Of a stretch of 64,000 nucleotides of DNA, positions 33,619 to 42,954 are shown in pieces. The translations under genes and the position numbers were made by a program. Under the pieces are notes generated by a model. That model did no database searches and had not been told where the DNA came from. It saw only the letters and a program-made list of their open reading frames with translations. Each line of letters begins with the position of its first letter. The stretch's first letter is position 1. This stretch comes from Kaistia dalseonensis (GTDB lineage: Bacteria; Pseudomonadota; Alphaproteobacteria; Rhizobiales; Kaistiaceae): NCBI RefSeq assembly GCF_030814715.1, contig NZ_JAUSVO010000003.1, forward strand, positions 1 through 64,000, written 5' to 3'.

Positions 33619-34764
33619 ATGAGCGGCGCCATCTTCGCCCTGACCGTCAACGTGACCGTGGCGCTGCTCGTCGCCCTGACGTTCCTGATCTTTTCGCGCA
33701 CGCGCAACGTATCCCCGGGCGTGCAGTGGTTCGCCTTGAGCTTCGCCGTCGGCGCGCTCACGCCGCTGAGCGAGATCCTGGTGCGCGCCACACCTTTCCC
33801 CGGCTTTTTCGTCGCGACCAGCTTCGGCACGTTCTGCCTCGCCTTCCTGCTCATGGCCCATGGCCTCGCCGTCTATTACGGCACGAAACTGCCGCGCTGG
33901 CTGTTGCCGGGCATGCTGACGGCCTCGCTCGGCGGACGCGCGGTCATGTGGCCGGGGCCGCGCAACAGCCTGCCCTATGAACTGCTCTATCAGTTTCCCT
34001 TCGCGCTAACCCTCGCGCTCGGCGGCGGTGTCATCCTGAAGGCGTCGCGGCATCGACCGCTCGATCTCCTGCTCGCCGCCATGTTCTTCCTCGTGGCGCT
34101 GCATTTCCTGATCAAGCCCTTCGCGGCCGTCACCTTCGGCTCCGGCCCGACCGCGCGCGACTATATCGGCAGCGTCTACGCGCTGATCTCGCAATCCATC
34201 ACCGGCATCCTGCTGGTCGGCACGGCGCTGTCGCTGCTGCTCGTGGTGGTCCGCGACATGCTGGATATGGCGGAGACACATGCCGATCGCGACATGCTTT
34301 CCGGCCTTCTCAACCGGCGCGCCTTCGACCGCGAGGCGGCGAAGCTTCTCGCGAGCGCCATCGCGCGCAAGAGCCGGATCGCGGCACTGATGTTCGACCT
34401 CGACCACTTCAAGGCCGTGAACGACACCTTCGGCCATCCCGCGGGCGACGCGGTGATCCAGGCTTTCGCCCGGCATCTGCACGCCCAACTGCCGAGCAAC
34501 GCCATTATCGGGCGGACGGGCGGCGAGGAATTCTCTGTCGCGCTGCCGATCGCCGACGGTGCGGAACACGCGGCCGAGCGCGTGCGCGAGGCCATGGCGC
34601 TGCAGACCTTTCCGGAGATCGACCCGCGGCTGGCGGTGACAGTGAGCTGCGGCATCACGGAATCGACTCCGGACGATACGCTGCGCACACTGATGGTGCG
34701 CAGCGACAGTGCGCTCTACAACGCCAAGCGCCAGGGCCGCGACCGCGTCATGGCGGTCGCCTGA
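33619..34764 (+). CDS. membrane-bound diguanylate cyclase
   Basis: A 381-residue protein that makes cyclic di-GMP. The first ~210 residues hold six or seven membrane helices, a 7TM-like sensor without a recognised ligand. After a linker helix (DMLDMAETHADRD) comes a GGDEF domain with substrate loop LMFDLDHFKAVNDTFGHPAGD and GGEEF at 301-305, the active form of the signature. The RxxD inhibitory site is absent (the residues before GRTGGEEF are PSNAII), so product feedback is unlikely. Single gene. Confidence 0.9.
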   Translation: MSGAIFALTVNVTVALLVALTFLIFSRTRNVSPGVQWFALSFAVGALTPLSEILVRATPFPGFFVATSFGTFCLAFLLMAHGLAVYYGTKLPRWLLPGMLTASLGGRAVMWPGPRNSLPYELLYQFPFALTLALGGGVILKASRHRPLDLLLAAMFFLVALHFLIKPFAAVTFGSGPTARDYIGSVYALISQSITGILLVGTALSLLLVVVRDMLDMAETHADRDMLSGLLNRRAFDREAAKLLASAIARKSRIAALMFDLDHFKAVNDTFGHPAGDAVIQAFARHLHAQLPSNAIIGRTGGEEFSVALPIADGAEHAAERVREAMALQTFPEIDPRLAVTVSCGITESTPDDTLRTLMVRSDSALYNAKRQGRDRVMAVA

Positions 34765-34829
34765 CGCAGGGGCTATGGCGGGAGAAGCGAGGGCGCGCCA
34801 TAGTAGCGGCTCCTGCCAGGGAGGGTGCC

Positions 34830-35552
34830 ATGACTATCCGCGGCTCGTTCTTCTCCATTCTCGTCTCCGGCCTGATCGCGACCGCCGCATCGGCCGAGAC
34901 GCTGCCTCTGCCGGCCAATCTGATCGGGGCGGCGAGCGAACCCGGCGCGGCGCTGCTGATCGGCGCCGAGGCCCGCACGGCCTATTTCCCACTCGCCGAC
35001 AATTTCGTCACGCAGAAAACCCAGTCCTTCTGCGGCGTCGCCTCCATGGTCATGGTGCTGAACGCATCGGGTGTGCCAGCGCCCGCCGTGCCGGAATATG
35101 AGCCCTACCGCACCTTCACGCAGGATAATCTGCTCGACGCACGCACCGATGCGATCGTCCCGCGCGAGACGATCCTGAAGCAGGGCATGACGCTCGACCA
35201 GCTCGGCGGCGTGCTCGCAACGCAGCCGCTCAGTGTCACCGTCCGCCATGCCGGCGATACGACGCTCGACGCCTTCCGGAACGAGGCGCGGGACCATCTC
35301 GCGTCCCCCGGCCAGTTCGTCGTGATCAACTATCTCCGCAAGGCGCTCGGTCAGGAAACCGGCGGCCATATCTCGCCGCTCGCCGCCTATGACGCGGAGG
35401 AGGACCGCTTCCTGATCCTCGACGTCGCCCGCTACAAATACCCGCCCGTCTGGGTCAAGGCCGATGAGCTGTTCGCCGCGATGAATACGCCGGACAAGGA
35501 CAATGCGAACAAGACACGCGGTTATGTGCTGGTGACCAAGAAGGGCGACTGA
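34830..35552 (+). CDS. phytochelatin-synthase-family papain-like peptidase/transferase
   Basis: A 240-residue protein with a signal peptide (1-22) and the phytochelatin-synthase catalytic triad: Cys68 in TQSFCGVAS, His180 in TGGHISPLAAYD and Asp198 in ILDVARYKYPPVWV. Bacterial members are usually short, cleaving glutathione to gamma-Glu-Cys rather than making long phytochelatins. Export suggests action on periplasmic thiols. The next gene begins only 2 bases after its stop. Confidence 0.87.
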   Translation: MTIRGSFFSILVSGLIATAASAETLPLPANLIGAASEPGAALLIGAEARTAYFPLADNFVTQKTQSFCGVASMVMVLNASGVPAPAVPEYEPYRTFTQDNLLDARTDAIVPRETILKQGMTLDQLGGVLATQPLSVTVRHAGDTTLDAFRNEARDHLASPGQFVVINYLRKALGQETGGHISPLAAYDAEEDRFLILDVARYKYPPVWVKADELFAAMNTPDKDNANKTRGYVLVTKKGD

Positions 35553-35554
35553 CG

Positions 35555-36676
35555 GTGGCTGACAGAAGGAACGGCAAGGGCGAGCCGACGCGCCGGACCA
35601 TGCTCGCGGGCGCGTTCGGCGCCGCGCTGGCGCCCGTGCTCTCGGTGCCGTTCGCCGGGCTGCTGATGCCAACGCGCGCCGCGGCCGAGGCCGGCGCCGC
35701 CATGCCCATGGCGCGCGAAGTCCCCGCTCGCCTGCTGCCGGTGCCGAGCACGGTCAGTCCGGAGTTGCAGGCCGTTGTCGGCGCGCCGTTGCCGGCGGGA
35801 TGGCAGGACATTCCGGCCGATGCGGATGGCTGGCGCAGCCTGCAACGCCTGAGCGGCGCGGGGCCGCACCCCATCCTCGCCGAAATCAGGCAGAAGCTTC
35901 GCGTCGACGTGACGGCGGACAAGATCGGCGGCATCCCGGTCTTCATCTCGACACCGCGCGATCTGCCGGTGGCCAACCGCAATCGCCTCCTCCTGCATCT
36001 GCATGGCGGGGGCTATGTGTTCTTCCCCGGCGAGATCGGGGCCGGCGAAGGCATGATGATGGCGGGCTATGGCCGGTTTCGCGTCGTCTCGGTCGATTAC
36101 CGCATGGCGCCCGACTTCCCCTTTCCCGCCGGGCTCGACGATGCGACCGCCGTCTGGAAAGCGCTCACGGCCAGCAATGACCCGAAGCGGATGGCGGTAT
36201 TCGGCACGTCGGCCGGCGGCGGACTGACGCTCTCGCTGATGCTGAAGGCAAACGCCGCCGGCCTGCCGCTTCCCGCCGCCATCGCGCCCGGCAGTCCCTG
36301 GGTCGATCTCGCCGGCAAGAGCGATTCCCTCGCCACCAACGCCTTTGTCGATAATGTCCTCGTCTCGGAGACAGGCTGGCTCGGGGCGGCGGCAGAGCTC
36401 TATGCCGGCGGGCAGCCACTCGACACGCCGCTGATCTCGCCGATCTATGGCGATTTCGCCGGATTGCCGCCGGCGATCCTCACCTCCGGCACGCGTGACC
36501 TCCTGCTCAGCGACACCATCCGCGCCCACCGCAAGCTGCGCCGCGCCGGCGTCGAAGCGGCCCTGCAGGTGTTCGAGGGCGAAAGCCACGCCCAGTTCCT
36601 GACGCCCTTCGTCCCGGAAACCGAAGAAGCCTTCACCGAGATCGCAGCGTTTTTCGACCGGCATCTGACCGTCTGA
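35555..36676 (+). CDS. alpha/beta hydrolase (HSL-type esterase), exported
   Basis: A 373-residue hydrolase. The N-terminal RRTMLAGAFGAALAP looks like a Tat or Sec signal with twin Arg; the oxyanion motif HGGG is at 150-153, the nucleophile elbow GTSAGG has Ser219, and Asp (SGTRDLLLSDT) and His (GESHAQF) complete the triad. This is the hormone-sensitive-lipase-like (bHSL) esterase class. A GTG start lies 2 bases after the previous stop, so it is co-transcribed with the phytochelatin-synthase-like gene; the joint role is unclear. Confidence 0.88.
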   Translation: MADRRNGKGEPTRRTMLAGAFGAALAPVLSVPFAGLLMPTRAAAEAGAAMPMAREVPARLLPVPSTVSPELQAVVGAPLPAGWQDIPADADGWRSLQRLSGAGPHPILAEIRQKLRVDVTADKIGGIPVFISTPRDLPVANRNRLLLHLHGGGYVFFPGEIGAGEGMMMAGYGRFRVVSVDYRMAPDFPFPAGLDDATAVWKALTASNDPKRMAVFGTSAGGGLTLSLMLKANAAGLPLPAAIAPGSPWVDLAGKSDSLATNAFVDNVLVSETGWLGAAAELYAGGQPLDTPLISPIYGDFAGLPPAILTSGTRDLLLSDTIRAHRKLRRAGVEAALQVFEGESHAQFLTPFVPETEEAFTEIAAFFDRHLTV

Positions 36677-36718
36677 GCGGAAGCCGATCCGCATCCGCCA
36701 TACTGGAAGGACAACCGC

Positions 36719-37105
36719 ATGCAGCCTGCAACTGACCCGATTGACTTGTTGGAGCGCTACGGGACGCTGATCAATCAGCACCGGTTTGAGGTTCTGGCGC
36801 CACTGATCGACGCCGATGCGATCTTCTGGTTCAACGATGGCTCATTCAGCGGCCTCGACTCCATCAGGACGGCTTTCGAGACAACATGGGCGCGCTATCC
36901 CGAGGAACGATACTGGCTGGAGGATGTCAGCTGGATTGCCCGCTCGAGCGATGCGGCGAGTTGCCTCTACCGCTTCCGCTGGAATGCGACCATTGACGGT
37001 CGCCCGGCCTCAGGCAGCGGACGCGGCACCACCATCATGCGATGCACCGATGGCATATGGCGGATCATCCACGAACATCTGAGCGCGGAACCGAAGAAAG
37101 CCTGA
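36719..37105 (+). CDS. nuclear-transport-factor-2-like (SnoaL) protein
   Basis: A 128-residue single-domain protein with a cone-shaped NTF2 fold pattern: LLERYGTLINQHRFEVLAPLIDADAIFW, a helical turn, the strand SCLYRFRWNATIDG, and an end GTTIMRCTDGIWRIIHEHLS. Such folds are isomerases, dehydratases or scaffolds; no catalytic residue can be set. Single small gene near the hydrolase. Confidence 0.8.
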   Translation: MQPATDPIDLLERYGTLINQHRFEVLAPLIDADAIFWFNDGSFSGLDSIRTAFETTWARYPEERYWLEDVSWIARSSDAASCLYRFRWNATIDGRPASGSGRGTTIMRCTDGIWRIIHEHLSAEPKKA

Positions 37106-37117
37106 CACTGAAGCGCT

Positions 37118-37687
37118 TCAGCGTCGCGCCGCCTCCCGCTTCTCGCTGGCCCTCCGTATCGAGGTCAGCACGCGGCCGCGGATCAGCCCGCTGACCGGGC
37201 GGATGAGATACCAATAGGGCGCGAATTTTCTACGCGAGACAGGATCGGGGCAGAATATCCGAGTCTCCGTGGTCAGTTTCGTCAGTCCGCCGGCACCGGG
37301 CTCGGTGGAGAAGCCGAGGACCAGCTTCGCGATGCCAGGCCTGTCGAAGGCGCGGAATGCCGTTCCGTCCGCTATGGACACCAGCCCGAAATCGGAGCGC
37401 CAGAACTGACCAACGAGGCCATAGACCAGCTCGCTGCCATCGCGCCGATCGAGAAGCGTGAAATTGTCCAAGCTGAAGGTCGGCGGCAAACCCGCTCGCC
37501 GGCCGCCAAGCCAGCCTGCAAGCCGCATAGGGATTTCCCGCACTCCGATCATCGCGCGGAAGAACGGGTCCGATTCCGCCCGATAGGCCGAAGCGGCTTC
37601 GATGATCGTGTCCGGTCGGGCAGCTACATTCCGACAGTGGCGTTCGCTGAAATCGTAATCCGGCAAGTAATCGTCGAGCATCGACAC
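37118..37687 (-). CDS. hypothetical protein with DUF2867-like features
   Basis: A 189-residue soluble protein without signal or membrane segment. The segments DIIEAASAYRAESDPFFRAMIGVREIPMRL and ELVYGLVGQFWRSDF and the closing FCPDPVSRRKFAPYWYLIRPVSGLIRG resemble a lipid- or ligand-binding SRPBCC-like family sometimes called DUF2867; this is a guess from pattern. Function unknown. Confidence 0.65.
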   Translation of the reverse strand: MSMLDDYLPDYDFSERHCRNVAARPDTIIEAASAYRAESDPFFRAMIGVREIPMRLAGWLGGRRAGLPPTFSLDNFTLLDRRDGSELVYGLVGQFWRSDFGLVSIADGTAFRAFDRPGIAKLVLGFSTEPGAGGLTKLTTETRIFCPDPVSRRKFAPYWYLIRPVSGLIRGRVLTSIRRASEKREAARR

Positions 37688-37824
37688 ACCAACCTCCAGC
37701 CGGTCCGATCAAGAATCGGCATCACGACAGATATGGACCTTTCCTCGACGTGCAGCGACAGCCACCAAGTCTCCGCCACTTGAGCCCGTTCCGGAGCACA
37801 GTCATCAGGGCCTGATCACAGAAG

Positions 37825-40683
37825 CTATGAACGCCTCGGACCTTTCTTGCCGGCATGGCTGCCCGCTCGTCCGCCGAATGACCGCCCGCCCGGGCGGTGG
37901 TTGGTCGTCATCGGATCGGGGCGCTTCGGCGTCTCGCGCTCGTCGGCGGCGAGCGAGGTCAGGTTCGAGCTGGCGCCCATCTCGTCGAGCGTCGGCTTGC
38001 GTGCCTTCCCCGCCGGGACTTCGGTACGCTTGACCGTCATCTCGTCCAGATCGTTCTTGCGCGCGCGTGTCGCCGGCTCGGGCGGCAGGTTGGCGGCGCG
38101 GCCATATTTCTTGTCGCCCTGATAGCCGCCCGTGCGATCGTCGATCGCCGTCTGGCGCGCCAGCGGATCGTCGGCAATGGCGAGTTCGGTTTCCTTGAGG
38201 CGCTTGATCTCGTCGCGCAGACGCGCGGCCGTCTCGAATTCGAGGTTCATCGCCGCCTCGCGCATCCGCTTTTCGAGATCGTCGAGATGCGCCTTGAGAT
38301 TGTTGCCGACGAGCGCCGTATCGGCCATGCCCGCATCGACGGTGACATGGTCCTGCTCATAGACCGACGCCATGATGTCGCCGATCGACTTCTTGATCGA
38401 TTCCGGCGTGATGCCGTGCTCGATATTATAAGCCGTCTGCTTCTCGCGCCGGCGCGCCGTCTCCGCCATCGCCCGCTCCATCGAGCCGGTGATGTGATCG
38501 GCATAGAGCACGACCTTGCCGTCGACGTTTCGAGCCGCGCGCCCGATGGTCTGGATCAGCGAGGTCTCGGAGCGCAGGAAGCCTTCCTTGTCGGCATCGA
38601 GGATCGCGACCAGCGCGCATTCGGGGATGTCGAGGCCTTCGCGCAGCAGGTTGATGCCGATCAGCACGTCGAAGGCGCCGAGACGCAGATCGCGGATGAT
38701 CTCGATCCGCTCCAGCGTATCGACGTCGGAATGCATATAGCGGACGCGCACGCCATTTTCGTGCAGATATTCCGTCAGGTCTTCGGCCATGCGCTTGGTC
38801 AGCGTCGTGACCAGCGTGCGATAGCCCTTCTTCGCCACCTCGCGAACCTCGCCAAGCAGATCGTCGACCTGGCTCTTTGCGGGGCGGATCTCGACGGGCG
38901 GATCGATCAGCCCGGTCGGGCGGATGACCTGTTCGGTGAACACGCCGCCGGTTGCCTCCATCTCCCAGGTGCCGGGCGTGGCCGAGACGTGGACCGTCTG
39001 CGGGCGCATCGCGTCCCATTCCTCGAAGCGCAATGGCCGGTTGTCCATGCAGGACGGCAGGCGGAAGCCATATTCGGCCAGCGTCGCCTTGCGCCTGAAG
39101 TCGCCGCGATACATGCCGCCGATCTGCGGGATCGTGACATGGCTCTCATCCGCGAAGACCAGCGCGTTGTCGGGCAGATATTCGAACAGCGTTGGCGGCG
39201 GCTCGCCGGGAAGGCGGCCGGTCAGATAGCGCGAATAGTTCTCGATGCCGGCGCAGGCGCCGGTTGCCTCCATCATCTCGATGTCGAACCGGCAGCGCTG
39301 CTCCAGACGCTGCGCCTCCAGCAGGCGACCCGCGGCCTCGAGTTCGGCGAGGCGCATGCGCAGTTCCGCCTTGATCGAGGCGATGGCCTGGTTGAGCGTC
39401 GGTTTCGGCGTCACATAGTGCGAATTCGCGTAGACCTTGACGAATTTCAGGTCCGACGTCTTCTGCCCCGTCAGCGGGTCGAACTCGGTGATGCTCTCGA
39501 CCTCGTCGCCGAACAGCGACAGCCGCCAGGCGCGATCTTCAAGGTGGGCCGGGAAGATCTCGACCGTATCGCCGCGCACGCGGAACGTGCCGCGAATGAA
39601 GTTCACGTCGGAGCGCTTGTATTGCAGCGCCACGAGATCGGCGAGCAACTGGCGCTGGTCGAGCTTTTCGCCGAGCTCGATGCCGAAGGTCATCGCGGTG
39701 TAGGTCTCGACCGAGCCGATACCATAGATGCAGGAAACCGAAGCGACGATGATGACGTCGTCACGCTCGAGCAACGAGCGCGTCGCCGAGTGACGCATGC
39801 GGTCGATCTGCTCGTTGACCGAGGATTCCTTCTCGATATAGGTGTCCGTCCGCGGCACATAGGCCTCGGGCTGGTAGTAGTCGTAATAAGAGACGAAATA
39901 TTCGACCGCGTTGTCCGGGAAGAACGACTTGAACTCGCCATAGAGCTGGGCGGCAAGCGTCTTGTTCGGCGCGAGGATCAGCGCCGGACGCTGCGTCTCC
40001 TCGATGATCTTCGCCATGGTGAAGGTCTTGCCGGAACCCGTCACGCCGAGCAGGACCTGGTCGCGCTCATGCGCCGCGACACCGGCGACGAGTTCGCGGA
40101 TCGCATTCGGCTGGTCGCCGCGCGGCTCGAATGGCGAGACGATCTGGAACGGCTTGCCGCCTTCCGATTTTTCCGGCCGCGGCGGACGGTGCGGCACCCA
40201 GGTCTTGTCGCGCACTTCCGGACGGCCGCTCTCGATCAGCGCGCTCAGCGCCGCGACCGTCGCCGTCACGGAGGACGAGGCGAGGCTCGATCCGGCGATC
40301 GCCTCGGCCTCCTCCAGCCCGATATCCAGGCCCGAGACAGGCATCAGTCCGCTCGCGGCGCGCTCACGGGCCGAGCCGGCAATGCCGATGGAGGTCCCGC
40401 GCCCGGATTTGTGGGTGGTCGAGGCCGCCTTGCCGCCCTTGTCCTGCCTGGCACCCTTGGCCTTCTTCTCCGCGTCGACCGGCAGGTCGACGAGCTGCAT
40501 GCGCTCGGGCCGCGCGCGCGGCGCGCGTTTCGGCTTCGGCGCGATCGGCTCTGCATCGGCTGCGCGCGCGATCTCGTCCATCCAGTCGGCAATGTTGCCT
40601 GACAGCGGTTCGCCGGTGGGTGCGCCTTCGAACGAAGCCTGCGGAGATTCGCCGAAGCCGGTGTTTTTAGGAGGTCTGGCCAT
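37825..40683 (-). CDS. uvrB: excinuclease ABC subunit B UvrB, with long terminal extensions
   Basis: A 952-residue UvrB, about 280 longer than the E. coli protein. The core starts near residue 178 ([19 protein letters not shown]), with P-loop GVTGSGKT at 213-220, the [12 protein letters not shown] beta-hairpin, the [10 protein letters not shown] DExx box and the helicase motif [12 protein letters not shown]. The UvrC-binding coiled coil ([24 protein letters not shown]) lies near 835-860. The first ~175 residues are Lys/Ala/Ser-rich, low complexity, and the tail (~90) is basic. Both extensions occur in other alphaproteobacteria. It acts with UvrA and UvrC in nucleotide excision repair. Confidence 0.95.
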   Translation of the reverse strand: MARPPKNTGFGESPQASFEGAPTGEPLSGNIADWMDEIARAADAEPIAPKPKRAPRARPERMQLVDLPVDAEKKAKGARQDKGGKAASTTHKSGRGTSIGIAGSARERAASGLMPVSGLDIGLEEAEAIAGSSLASSSVTATVAALSALIESGRPEVRDKTWVPHRPPRPEKSEGGKPFQIVSPFEPRGDQPNAIRELVAGVAAHERDQVLLGVTGSGKTFTMAKIIEETQRPALILAPNKTLAAQLYGEFKSFFPDNAVEYFVSYYDYYQPEAYVPRTDTYIEKESSVNEQIDRMRHSATRSLLERDDVIIVASVSCIYGIGSVETYTAMTFGIELGEKLDQRQLLADLVALQYKRSDVNFIRGTFRVRGDTVEIFPAHLEDRAWRLSLFGDEVESITEFDPLTGQKTSDLKFVKVYANSHYVTPKPTLNQAIASIKAELRMRLAELEAAGRLLEAQRLEQRCRFDIEMMEATGACAGIENYSRYLTGRLPGEPPPTLFEYLPDNALVFADESHVTIPQIGGMYRGDFRRKATLAEYGFRLPSCMDNRPLRFEEWDAMRPQTVHVSATPGTWEMEATGGVFTEQVIRPTGLIDPPVEIRPAKSQVDDLLGEVREVAKKGYRTLVTTLTKRMAEDLTEYLHENGVRVRYMHSDVDTLERIEIIRDLRLGAFDVLIGINLLREGLDIPECALVAILDADKEGFLRSETSLIQTIGRAARNVDGKVVLYADHITGSMERAMAETARRREKQTAYNIEHGITPESIKKSIGDIMASVYEQDHVTVDAGMADTALVGNNLKAHLDDLEKRMREAAMNLEFETAARLRDEIKRLKETELAIADDPLARQTAIDDRTGGYQGDKKYGRAANLPPEPATRARKNDLDEMTVKRTEVPAGKARKPTLDEMGASSNLTSLAADERETPKRPDPMTTNHRPGGRSFGGRAGSHAGKKGPRRS

Positions 40684-40730
40684 GGGTACGAAAGTAGAAC
40701 GACTCAGGCCGGATTTGAAGGGTCGGATGC

Positions 40731-40762
40731 TTGAAAGTTTTGGTCTGAGCTATAAACTAGTT
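40731..40762 (+). promoter_or_regulatory. putative promoter/operator of the toxin-antitoxin pair
   Basis: TTGAAA (40731-40736) and TAAACT (40753-40758) with a 16-base spacer form a weak sigma70-like promoter, and the palindrome AACTAGTT (40755-40762) overlaps the -10. Antitoxins usually repress their own promoter through such palindromes. It lies 27 bases before the antitoxin ATG, in the gap shared with uvrB. Confidence 0.4.
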
Positions 40763-40788
40763 GAAACAACCAACCAGAAAGTGGTGCC

Positions 40789-41028
40789 ATGATTACGGTC
40801 GGTGCCTTCGAGGCCAAGACGCATCTGTCATCTCTGCTCGACCGCGTCGCGGCTGGCGAGGAAGTCCTTATCACCAAGCATGGCAAGCCGATCGCCCGGC
40901 TCATTGGAGCGCAGCAGCCTGATCGTGAGCGCATTGAAGCGGCCTGGAACGAATTGGTGGAGCTCCGGAAGGGACAGACGCTGGGCGGGCTGTCATGGAA
41001 GGAACTGCGCGATGAGGGTCGGCGTTGA
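40789..41028 (+). CDS. Phd/YefM-family antitoxin
   Basis: A 79-residue antitoxin. The start MITVGAFEAKTHLSSLLDRVAAGEEVLITKHGKPIARL is the Phd/YefM DNA-binding and dimerisation fold, and the C-terminal ~30 residues (RERIEAAWNELVELRKGQ) are the toxin-binding tail. Its stop overlaps the TTG start of the downstream PIN toxin, the layout of a type II pair. No other antitoxin is nearby. Confidence 0.92.
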   Translation: MITVGAFEAKTHLSSLLDRVAAGEEVLITKHGKPIARLIGAQQPDRERIEAAWNELVELRKGQTLGGLSWKELRDEGRR

Positions 41029-41438
41029 CGGCGTTCGTCATCGATAGCTCGATCGCGCTAACATGGTGCTTCATGGACGAGGTCACCCCGGCGACGGATG
41101 CGTTGGCGGCGGTGGTGCGGCGCGAGGGCGCCTTGGTGCCTTCGCTCTGGCAATGGGAGATCGCCAACGTCTTGCTGCATGCGGAGCGCCGAAACCGTAT
41201 CGGAGCCGGCGAAGCCGCGCAGTGTCTACGCCTTCTCGGCCAGATGCCTATCGTCATTGACGATATCGATCGCGACCGGACATGGCGCGAGACGTTCGCT
41301 ATTGCCCGATTGCAGCGCCTGACGATCTACGATGCCGCCTATCTGGAACTCGCCCTTCGCAGCGGGCTACCCCTGGCGACACTCGACCGCGACCTGGCCA
41401 AAGCCTGCCGCGCCATGGGGATCGAAACGGCGCCATAG
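41025..41438 (+). CDS. vapC: VapC-type PIN-domain toxin ribonuclease
   Basis: A 137-residue PIN-domain protein with the acidic residues FVIDSSI (Asp7), WEIANVL (Glu), YDAAYLELA (Asp) and TLDRDLA (Asp) that bind Mg2+/Mn2+ in VapC ribonucleases. The start is TTG at 41025, since the TGA of the antitoxin gene overlaps it (TTGA) and the fold begins there (FVIDSSIALTW). It would cleave tRNA or other RNA when the antitoxin is lost. Confidence 0.9.
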   Translation: MTAFVIDSSIALTWCFMDEVTPATDALAAVVRREGALVPSLWQWEIANVLLHAERRNRIGAGEAAQCLRLLGQMPIVIDDIDRDRTWRETFAIARLQRLTIYDAAYLELALRSGLPLATLDRDLAKACRAMGIETAP

Positions 41439-41571
41439 GGCGCATATCAGGAACTGATCGGAATTCTTCGACGAGATGTCGGCTCGGGAGAGCTTCGCCC
41501 GTCTTAATCTCGTGGCCATTCGCCGGCACGCTCCAATTGCCGTGCGCCGCCGACTTCATGAGGAGAAGACC

Positions 41572-41991
41572 ATGCGTTTCATGATGCTGATGATCCCCAA
41601 GGGCTATGAGGACGCCGCGCCCGGCACCATGCCGGATGTCGAGGCTGTGGCCGCGATGATGAAATATAACGACGCGCTGAAGGAGGCCGGCGTGCTGGTC
41701 GCGCTCGATGGATTGCATCCGCCATCCATGGGCGCGCGGGTCTCCTTCGAAGGCGGCAAGCCGATCGTCACCGATGGCCCCTTTGCGGAGGCGAAGGAAG
41801 TGCTCGGCGGCTACTGGATGATCCGCGTCAACTCGCGCCAGGAAGCGATCGACTGGGCCAAGCGCTGCCCGGCCGGCGACAATGAGGTGATCGAGATCCG
41901 CCAGGTCCAGGAGTTCGACGACTTCCCCGGCGAGATCCAGGCGGAAATTTCCGCCTATCCCGGCCTGCTCGATGGCGCCAAGGCACCATGA
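41572..41991 (+). CDS. YCII-related / DGPF-domain protein
   Basis: A 139-residue ferredoxin-like protein: MRFMMLMIPKGYEDAAPG, EALKEAGVLVALDGLHPPS and TDGPFAEAKEVLGGYWMIRV, the DGPF-type YCII family often encoded next to ECF sigma factors. There is none nearby. Catalysis is not established; His and Asp pairs in the fold suggest a small-molecule site. GAGGAGAAG precedes the ATG. Confidence 0.85.
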   Translation: MRFMMLMIPKGYEDAAPGTMPDVEAVAAMMKYNDALKEAGVLVALDGLHPPSMGARVSFEGGKPIVTDGPFAEAKEVLGGYWMIRVNSRQEAIDWAKRCPAGDNEVIEIRQVQEFDDFPGEIQAEISAYPGLLDGAKAP

Positions 41992-42010
41992 TGTCGCTCG
42001 GAGCACGCCC

Positions 42011-42508
42011 ATGCTGACCTTGCCCGAGATCGTCGAGCGCTCGGCCCAACCCTATCTCGCCATCGCCGTCACGACGACGATGGACGATCTCTCGACCCTG
42101 GCGCCGAAGACGATCGATGCGCTGATGGAACATGCCGCCATGCGCGGCATCGATCCTGCCGGACCGATCTTCTTCAAATATGATTTCATCCGCATGCCCG
42201 ACCGGCTGGAGATCGAAGTCGGCTTTCCGACGACCGCCCTCCTCGCCGCGGACGAGACGGTCAGGAGCGGCATGCTCCCCGCCGGCCGTTTCGCAACCGT
42301 GACCTATCGCGGACCTTATGACGGCCTCTATGACGCCAATGCCGTGCTGATCGGCTGGGCGAAGGAGAGGGGCCTGCGCTGGGATGTCGAGACGACGCCA
42401 TCGGGCGATCGCTTCGGCTGCCGGCTCGAAATCTATGTCACCGACCCTGTGACCGTGCCCGATCCGAAGGATTGGGAAACGGAGCTGGCGATCCGTCTCG
42501 CCGCATGA
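42011..42508 (+). CDS. GyrI-like/AraC effector-binding domain protein
   Basis: A 165-residue protein of the GyrI-like small-molecule-binding superfamily: the SAQPYLAIAVTTTMDDL strand, GPIFFKYDFIRMPDRLEIEVGFP and the YRGPYDGLYDANAVLIGWAKERGL motif. It has no DNA-binding domain, so it is a stand-alone effector module. It lies 19 bases after the DGPF gene and may be co-transcribed. Start at the ATG at 42011, 7 bases after GGAG. Confidence 0.82.
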   Translation: MLTLPEIVERSAQPYLAIAVTTTMDDLSTLAPKTIDALMEHAAMRGIDPAGPIFFKYDFIRMPDRLEIEVGFPTTALLAADETVRSGMLPAGRFATVTYRGPYDGLYDANAVLIGWAKERGLRWDVETTPSGDRFGCRLEIYVTDPVTVPDPKDWETELAIRLAA

Positions 42509-42634
42509 GCGCGTGAGCGGCGGCGTCGACGCCGCTCCGCCGCCCTTGCCGAACCCGCCCTCTTGCCTCTGGGGCCTGCGCCGCCTACGCAACGGGCGTG
42601 GCCGGCATGGCCGTCATGCGCAAGGAGCGAACCG

Positions 42635-42853
42635 ATGGACAGCCCGATCCTCACCGCCCGCATCATCCAGCTCGAGACGCGGCTCGCCTATCAGGACCAG
42701 ACGATCGAGGACCTGAACGCGGCCGTGACGGCGCAGTGGAAGGATATCGATCTCCTGCGCCGCCAACTCGCCAAGTTGACCGAAGAGGTCAAGGAAGCTG
42801 CACTGCATGCGCGCGAGCCGAACGCACCCGAACCGCCGCCGCCCCATTACTGA
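42635..42853 (+). CDS. slyX: SlyX-family protein
   Basis: A 72-residue coiled-coil protein: ILTARIIQLETRLAYQDQTIEDLNAAVTAQWKDIDLLRRQLAKLTEEV is almost entirely heptad-like, and the end NAPEPPPPHY is the SlyX tail. It is found widely in proteobacteria; its role is unknown. The ATG at 42635 has AAGGAG upstream. It sits between the effector-binding protein and the cNMP-TrxR gene. Confidence 0.9.
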   Translation: MDSPILTARIIQLETRLAYQDQTIEDLNAAVTAQWKDIDLLRRQLAKLTEEVKEAALHAREPNAPEPPPPHY

Positions 42854-42954
42854 TCTTCCACATCATCGCAACCAACGTATGATCCCAATTGTCCGGCATT
42901 TCGGACAAGATCGAAACCAGAGGGTGGTCGACGCAGCGGTGAAGGAGAGCGGGC

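Noticed and set aside
37897-40602. A 901-codon open frame on the plus strand opposite uvrB
   Set aside because: It is the mirror of the uvrB reading frame in GC-rich DNA, lacks an RBS and family pattern, and is rich in Arg, Asp and His, as antisense frames of such genes are.
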